NCBI GenBank assembly: GCA_944331945.1
Contig: CALVJC010000124.1
Location: forward strand, 1-7,907
Origin: an uncultured Bacilli bacterium
GTDB lineage: Bacteria; Bacillota_I; Bacilli_A; RF39; UBA660
DNA: 7,907 nt
Direction of reading: 5' to 3'
In this document: positions 5,505 through 7,907 of the stretch, piece after piece
How positions within the stretch are numbered: the first letter of the stretch is position 1
Layout of the letters: every line of letters starts with the position of its first letter
The notes under the pieces: generated by a model
Databases searched by the model: none
What the model saw: only the letters and a program-made list of their open reading frames with translations
What the model was told of the DNA's origin: nothing
Program-made: the position numbers and the translations under genes

Positions 5505-6703
5505 TGGAGAAATATACACAAGAATCTTATTTAGCTTTCGCTAAAAGAGCAACAGAAGCTTTACAAGATGGTTTGATTGATTATGAAGAATGGGGCGAAG
5601 CTGTTTTAGGCGAAAATATTTATAGCCAAGAAAACACTCGCCGTTGTGCTAAATTCTTTAGTCAATTTATTCAAAATTTGGAAAATGATACAATTGACCA
5701 AATTGATGATAAAGATAAAGTTGCTGAAATTAAAAAAGCAATGGCAGAGCTTAAATCTGAGCGAATTAAAATTCAAACTGCAAATCTTGAATATAATGCC
5801 AATGCAAGAGCAGAAGCACGAGGCGAACTTTTTCAAGAACGGATTGTAGAAGCGATTAGAAGATTAGAACCCGTGAAAGCGAAGCATATTATCCACAAAC
5901 CATTCAATCAAGGACGAACGGGTTTGCTTTGTATTTCAGACCTTCATGCTGGCTCTACTTATGAAATTAAAGGATTATATGGCGAAGTTGTTAATTCATA
6001 TAATTTTGAAGTTATGCAAGATAGGCTTTGGAAATTGATTGGGTTAGTAGAAGCTGATTGTGTTGAATATGATAATTTGATTGTAGGCATTTGTGGCGAT
6101 TTGTTTGAAAATATACTTAGAGCAACAAGCTTAACTAAATTAAAAGAACCGGTTATTGATACAGTAATTAAAACGTCTGAATTTCTTTGCCAATGGATTG
6201 CCGAACTTCAAAATAGATTAGAAACCAATATAAGAGTGGTTACGGTTGGAGGAAATCACGATACCTGTTCATTTTTAGGAGCCAAACCAAGATTTGAAGA
6301 AGAGAACTTAACTAAAATCGTAACCAAATTTATGCAGATTAGATTTGAAAATAATCCATATGTTCAAGTAGATCAATTTACGGATACTGCGATTATAAAT
6401 ATTCAAGATGTAAATGTTATGATTGAGCATGGAGAAGATAGTAACCTCCAAACAACGATTGAGTATTTTTCAAATCTATATAATATTGACATTGACGAGT
6501 GTATATCTGGTCATTTGCATAGACCTGAAAGCAAGGCAGTTGGCATTACAGAACTTGGCGATAGAATGATTTATCGGGTTGGGTCTATTTGTGGTGTTGA
6601 CTCGTACAGTAAGCGTCTAAGAAAATCTGCAAGGCCAAGTGCATACTTTGCTTTATATGAAAAAGAATTAGGGCACACTTGGTCTAAAAATTATTATTTA
6701 TAA
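5504..6703 (+). CDS. Calcineurin-like metallophosphoesterase with helical N-terminal region
   Basis: The 399-aa protein has a helical N-terminal region (1-130) with a possible coiled coil at about 70-120, then a complete metallophosphoesterase domain. Metal-binding and catalytic motifs appear in the standard order: D-L-H-A-G-S (Asp146, His148), G-D-L-F (Asp199), G-G-N-H-D (Asn251, His252, Asp253), E-H-G-E (His309) and G-H-L-H (His337, His339). All needed residues are present, so it should be active on phosphodiesters or phosphomonoesters using two metal ions. Relatives include the Mre11/SbcD nucleases and many phage proteins; the substrate cannot be read from the sequence. ATG 5504 overlaps the preceding stop. 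Its place behind the polymerase and HU-like genes suggests a job in nucleic-acid processing. The C-terminus (GHTWSKNYYL) looks natural. Confidence 0.87.
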   Translation: MEKYTQESYLAFAKRATEALQDGLIDYEEWGEAVLGENIYSQENTRRCAKFFSQFIQNLENDTIDQIDDKDKVAEIKKAMAELKSERIKIQTANLEYNANARAEARGELFQERIVEAIRRLEPVKAKHIIHKPFNQGRTGLLCISDLHAGSTYEIKGLYGEVVNSYNFEVMQDRLWKLIGLVEADCVEYDNLIVGICGDLFENILRATSLTKLKEPVIDTVIKTSEFLCQWIAELQNRLETNIRVVTVGGNHDTCSFLGAKPRFEEENLTKIVTKFMQIRFENNPYVQVDQFTDTAIINIQDVNVMIEHGEDSNLQTTIEYFSNLYNIDIDECISGHLHRPESKAVGITELGDRMIYRVGSICGVDSYSKRLRKSARPSAYFALYEKELGHTWSKNYYL

Positions 6704-6793
6704 CTAAAAGCGGGACAGGGAGTAGCTACCTTGCCAAGCGCCCTTAACACTTGGCTAACCGCTTAATATTTGTCTTTAAGGGAGATTGATATT
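6704..6793 (+). other. Structured spacer before the second HNH gene (possible intron 5' part)
   Basis: The spacer is GC-richer than its surroundings and can fold. AAGCGG (6708-6713) pairs with CCGCTT (6759-6764), enclosing a second helix GCCAAG (6733-6738) / CTTGGC (6750-6755) and a weak hairpin near 6717-6731. This gives a three-way junction. CTAACCGC at its end resembles the P4/Q part of group I introns, but I could not place P1, P3 or a convincing P7. There is no ORF. ATATTTGT (6766-6773) can pair with ACAAAATAT (7410-7418) across the HNH gene. Confidence 0.4.
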
Positions 6794-7420
6794 ATGGAAG
6801 AAATTTGGAAAGACATTGAAGGATATGAAGGATTGTATCAAGTAAGTAATCTTGGCAGAGTCAAAAGTTTAAAAAAGACTGTATATTATTCTGATGGAAG
6901 GGTTTATTCTTATCCAGAAAAAATAAAAAATCAAAGAATTGATAGTACAAAAGCTTATTGGATGGTTACATTAAGTGACAATAGGAAAATACCTAGAAAA
7001 AAGTGCTGTTATGTTCATGTATTAGTAGCTTTTGTACCAAATCCTAATAATTACCCATTAGTAATGCACAAAGATCAAAAGAATTTAAGATTTGATAATG
7101 AATGCAATAACAATGTAGAAAATTTAGAATGGGGAACTTATAAAGATAATGCTTCTCAAGAAGTATGCAGACAAAGAATGTCTGTAGCAGGGAAGAATAA
7201 AATAATTAAAGAATCTACAAGAAAGAAATTGTCCCAAGCTGGAGAAGGCGTTGCTCATTGCCAAAAACCTGTAATTTGTGAAGGAAAAGTTTTCGATAAT
7301 ATAAAGTTGTGTGCTATATATTACAATATTAAACCGTATACAATGAGAAAATGGTTAAGAAAGAATTTAATTCCTGAAGAATTTAAAGAAAAAGGTTTAT
7401 CTTATTTTAACAAAATATAA
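6794..7420 (+). CDS. Second HNH endonuclease (NUMOD4-HNH type)
   Basis: This 208-aa protein begins with a clear NUMOD4 motif (E-I-W-K-D-I-E-G-Y-E-G-L-Y-Q-V-S-N, residues 3-19, then G-R-V-K-S). The HNH core follows at about 73-118: V-H-V-L-V-A with His75, M-H-K-D with His92, and N-L-E-W from Asn110. A C-terminal module (about 155-195; YYNIKPYTMRKWLRKN) looks like a helix-turn-helix DNA-binding end. The core has Met91 where the intron 1 enzyme has Asn85; the adjacent His is kept. I chose ATG 6794, nine bases after AAGGGAG, over an upstream TTG at 6770. It is related in plan, but not closely in sequence, to the enzyme in the polymerase intron. It may be free-standing or sit in a second intron, since both flanks are structured. 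Confidence 0.87.
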   Translation: MEEIWKDIEGYEGLYQVSNLGRVKSLKKTVYYSDGRVYSYPEKIKNQRIDSTKAYWMVTLSDNRKIPRKKCCYVHVLVAFVPNPNNYPLVMHKDQKNLRFDNECNNNVENLEWGTYKDNASQEVCRQRMSVAGKNKIIKESTRKKLSQAGEGVAHCQKPVICEGKVFDNIKLCAIYYNIKPYTMRKWLRKNLIPEEFKEKGLSYFNKI

Positions 7421-7562
7421 ATTGGCGTTTAAGCTTGGTAAGCGAGGCAAAGAATTTACTTCTTAATAGAAGGCTCTTTATGAGTATCAAAAAAACTTTG
7501 GGGATAAAGTCTAACCCGCCGAGTCAATTTATATTTTAAATATCCTATATAGGAAAGGAGGA
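7421..7562 (+). other. Gene-free spacer after the second HNH gene, group I-like S element candidate
   Basis: No ORF is supported. Short hairpins are visible: CTTCT/AGAAG with loop TAAT, and CTC/GAG with loop TTTAT. GGGGATAAAGTC (7499-7510 region) resembles a group I S/P7 element, and GGCGTTTA after the ORF can pair with TAAAGTC with one bulge. This is not decisive. A perfect 12-bp palindrome TCCTATATAGGA (7543-7554) runs into the strong ribosome binding sequence AAAGGAGG (7554-7561). Confidence 0.35.
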
Positions 7563-7569
7563 CCATACT

Positions 7570-7608
7570 TTGTATCCAATTGTTGGTAAAATTCCAACTA
7601 AAGTATAG
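7570..7608 (+). CDS. Possible 12-aa leader peptide
   Basis: A near-perfect ribosome binding site AAAGGAGG (7554-7561) stands eight bases before a TTG codon that opens the frame M-Y-P-I-V-G-K-I-P-T-K-V and stops at TAG (7606-7608). The frame nearly coincides with hairpin A of the structured RNA, so translation would open that hairpin. This could be a leader peptide linked to the downstream terminator. The frame is very short and the RBS could also belong to a lost or interrupted gene. Confidence 0.3.
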   Translation: MYPIVGKIPTKV

Positions 7609-7694
7609 AAAGGATGGTGATCCAGGCCAAGGCCATTGAGGTACAGCCATATCTCATGGTAAGTCCGAAGGGAAACTGCTGTGCTATAAAGCAA

Positions 7695-7726
7695 GGACGG
7701 GGTGAAATATCGCCTCGTCCTTTTTT
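7695..7726 (+). terminator. Rho-independent terminator
   Basis: GGACGGGGTG (7695-7704) pairs with CGCCTCGTCC (7711-7720) over ten positions (two G.U), closing the loop AAATAT, and is followed at once by six T (7721-7726). It lies only 20 bp before the ATG of the next gene. It therefore either ends the upstream operon or, with the alternative GTCC/GGAC pairing, attenuates expression of the zinc-ribbon gene. Confidence 0.85.
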
Positions 7727-7746
7727 GAAATTAAAGGAGAAATTGG

Positions 7747-7907
7747 ATGAATACAAATAAGAAAGTATGTGGATGCTGCCAAATTGCGAAATCATCTGCG
7801 CAATTTCATAAATCGCCTATGAGTTCAGGCCAGTTTCTTCCTATTTGTAAATTATGTTGTAAGGAAAAATTAAAAAACTATACTGAAATTACAGGTAGTG
7901 AAGATGC
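7747..7907 (+). CDS. Zinc-ribbon protein, N-terminal part (cut by window edge)
   Basis: The frame starts at ATG 7747, seven bases after AAAGGAG, and stays open for 53 codons to the right edge. The N-terminus reads M-N-T-N-K-K-V-C-G-C-C-Q-I-A-K. A C-G-C-C pair (Cys8, Cys11, with Cys10 between) and a second group C-K-L-C-C (Cys34, Cys37, Cys38) about 23 residues later form a typical four-cysteine zinc ribbon, with the F-x-K motif between them. Small phage proteins with this layout, and some HNH-type nucleases, begin with such a ribbon and bind nucleic acid. Because the C-terminal part is missing the function stays open. The terminator and structured RNA directly upstream suggest its expression is controlled in the leader. 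Confidence 0.75.
   Translation, partial: MNTNKKVCGCCQIAKSSAQFHKSPMSSGQFLPICKLCCKEKLKNYTEITGSED

Larger units (their letters stand above)
7563..7726 (+). ncRNA. Candidate structured RNA / leader ending in a terminator
   Basis: This stretch is clearly GC-richer than the surrounding genes and folds in order. Hairpin A: 7563-7575 with 7605-7617 (11 of 13 pairs), holding an inner GTTGG/CCAAC stem (7582-7586, 7594-7598). Hairpin B: GCCAT-GAG (7632-7640) with CTCATGGT (7653-7660). Hairpin C: TGCT/AGCA (7682-7693). The terminator at 7695-7720 follows. GTCC (7663-7666) can pair with GGAC (7695-7698), which is the base of the terminator stem, so two exclusive folds are possible, as in an attenuator or riboswitch. 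It matches no class I know. A 12-codon frame with a TTG start (7570-7608) lies inside hairpin A behind AAAGGAGG. A 48-codon frame (7614-7760) also runs through it, but with codons unlike the phage genes. Confidence 0.45.

Noticed and set aside
6708..6764. yybP-ykoY manganese riboswitch, suggested by GGGAGTAGC
   Set aside because: The short match is not supported by the four-way junction of that class, and no metal transporter follows.
7614..7720. tRNA gene in the GC-richer stretch
   Set aside because: No T-loop GGTTCGAATCC-like sequence and no cloverleaf of the right spacing.
7695..7720. T-box riboswitch
   Set aside because: The stem slightly resembles T-box terminators, but the conserved T-box sequence AGGGTGGNACCGCG and a specifier stem are missing.
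7614..7760. 48-codon frame beginning M-V-I-Q-A-K and ending L-D-E-Y-K
   Set aside because: Its ribosome binding sequence touches the ATG, its codons (GCC, CAG, AAG, GAG, CGG) are unlike the phage genes, and it contains a full terminator and hairpins; RNA structure explains the base composition better. Not fully excluded.
1..7907. CRISPR array
   Set aside because: No regularly spaced repeats of 24 bases or more anywhere in the window.

Overview
The window looks like part of a bacteriophage or prophage genome from a low-GC Gram-positive host (Bacillota). The grounds are AT-rich coding sequence, strong AGGAGG-type ribosome binding sites, consensus sigma-A promoters, tightly packed overlapping genes and phage-type protein families. 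I cannot name the host.

Layout. Positions 1-438 are on the minus strand: a 79-aa unknown protein followed by the start of a coiled-coil protein that runs off the left edge. Positions 439-860 form a divergent control region. It has three near-consensus promoters (two leftward, one rightward), each with a 17-bp spacer and an extended -10, around about 270 bp of extremely AT-rich DNA with short repeats. The rightward promoter (813-841) drives a compact operon: an acidic 34-aa microprotein (880-984), a split large polymerase gene (984-2571 plus 3593-4527), two tandem HU/IHF-like proteins (4621-4995, 4995-5504) and a metallophosphoesterase (5504-6703). A free-standing or intron-borne HNH endonuclease (6794-7420), a GC-richer structured leader ending in an intrinsic terminator (7563-7726), and the start of a zinc-ribbon protein (7747 to the edge) follow.

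The centrepiece is the split gene. The two ORFs are halves of one single-chain, two-barrel RNA polymerase of the YonO / eukaryotic-RdRP-like family. They are separated by a group I intron (about 2572-3592) that carries its own HNH homing endonuclease in the P6 loop. The boundaries follow from a 6-bp P1 ending in U.G, a P4, a P6 extension, a P7 (GACTA/TAGTC), a 9-bp P9 and a terminal G. Splicing joins Gln529 to Phe530-Asp-Asn-Asp-Gly-Asp, so the intron lies directly before the catalytic DxDGD metal-binding motif. Unspliced RNA gives a 529-aa protein that stops at a UAG spanning the splice site and lacks the active site.

How the genes may work together (inference): the host polymerase starts the operon at the sigma-A promoter. 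The intron must then splice before the phage polymerase can exist. The HU-like proteins may organise the DNA template, and the phosphoesterase may act on nucleic acid ends or nucleotides. The order polymerase, HU-like protein, phosphoesterase resembles, from memory, the yonO-yonN-yonJ neighbourhood of Bacillus phage SPbeta; a search should confirm this.
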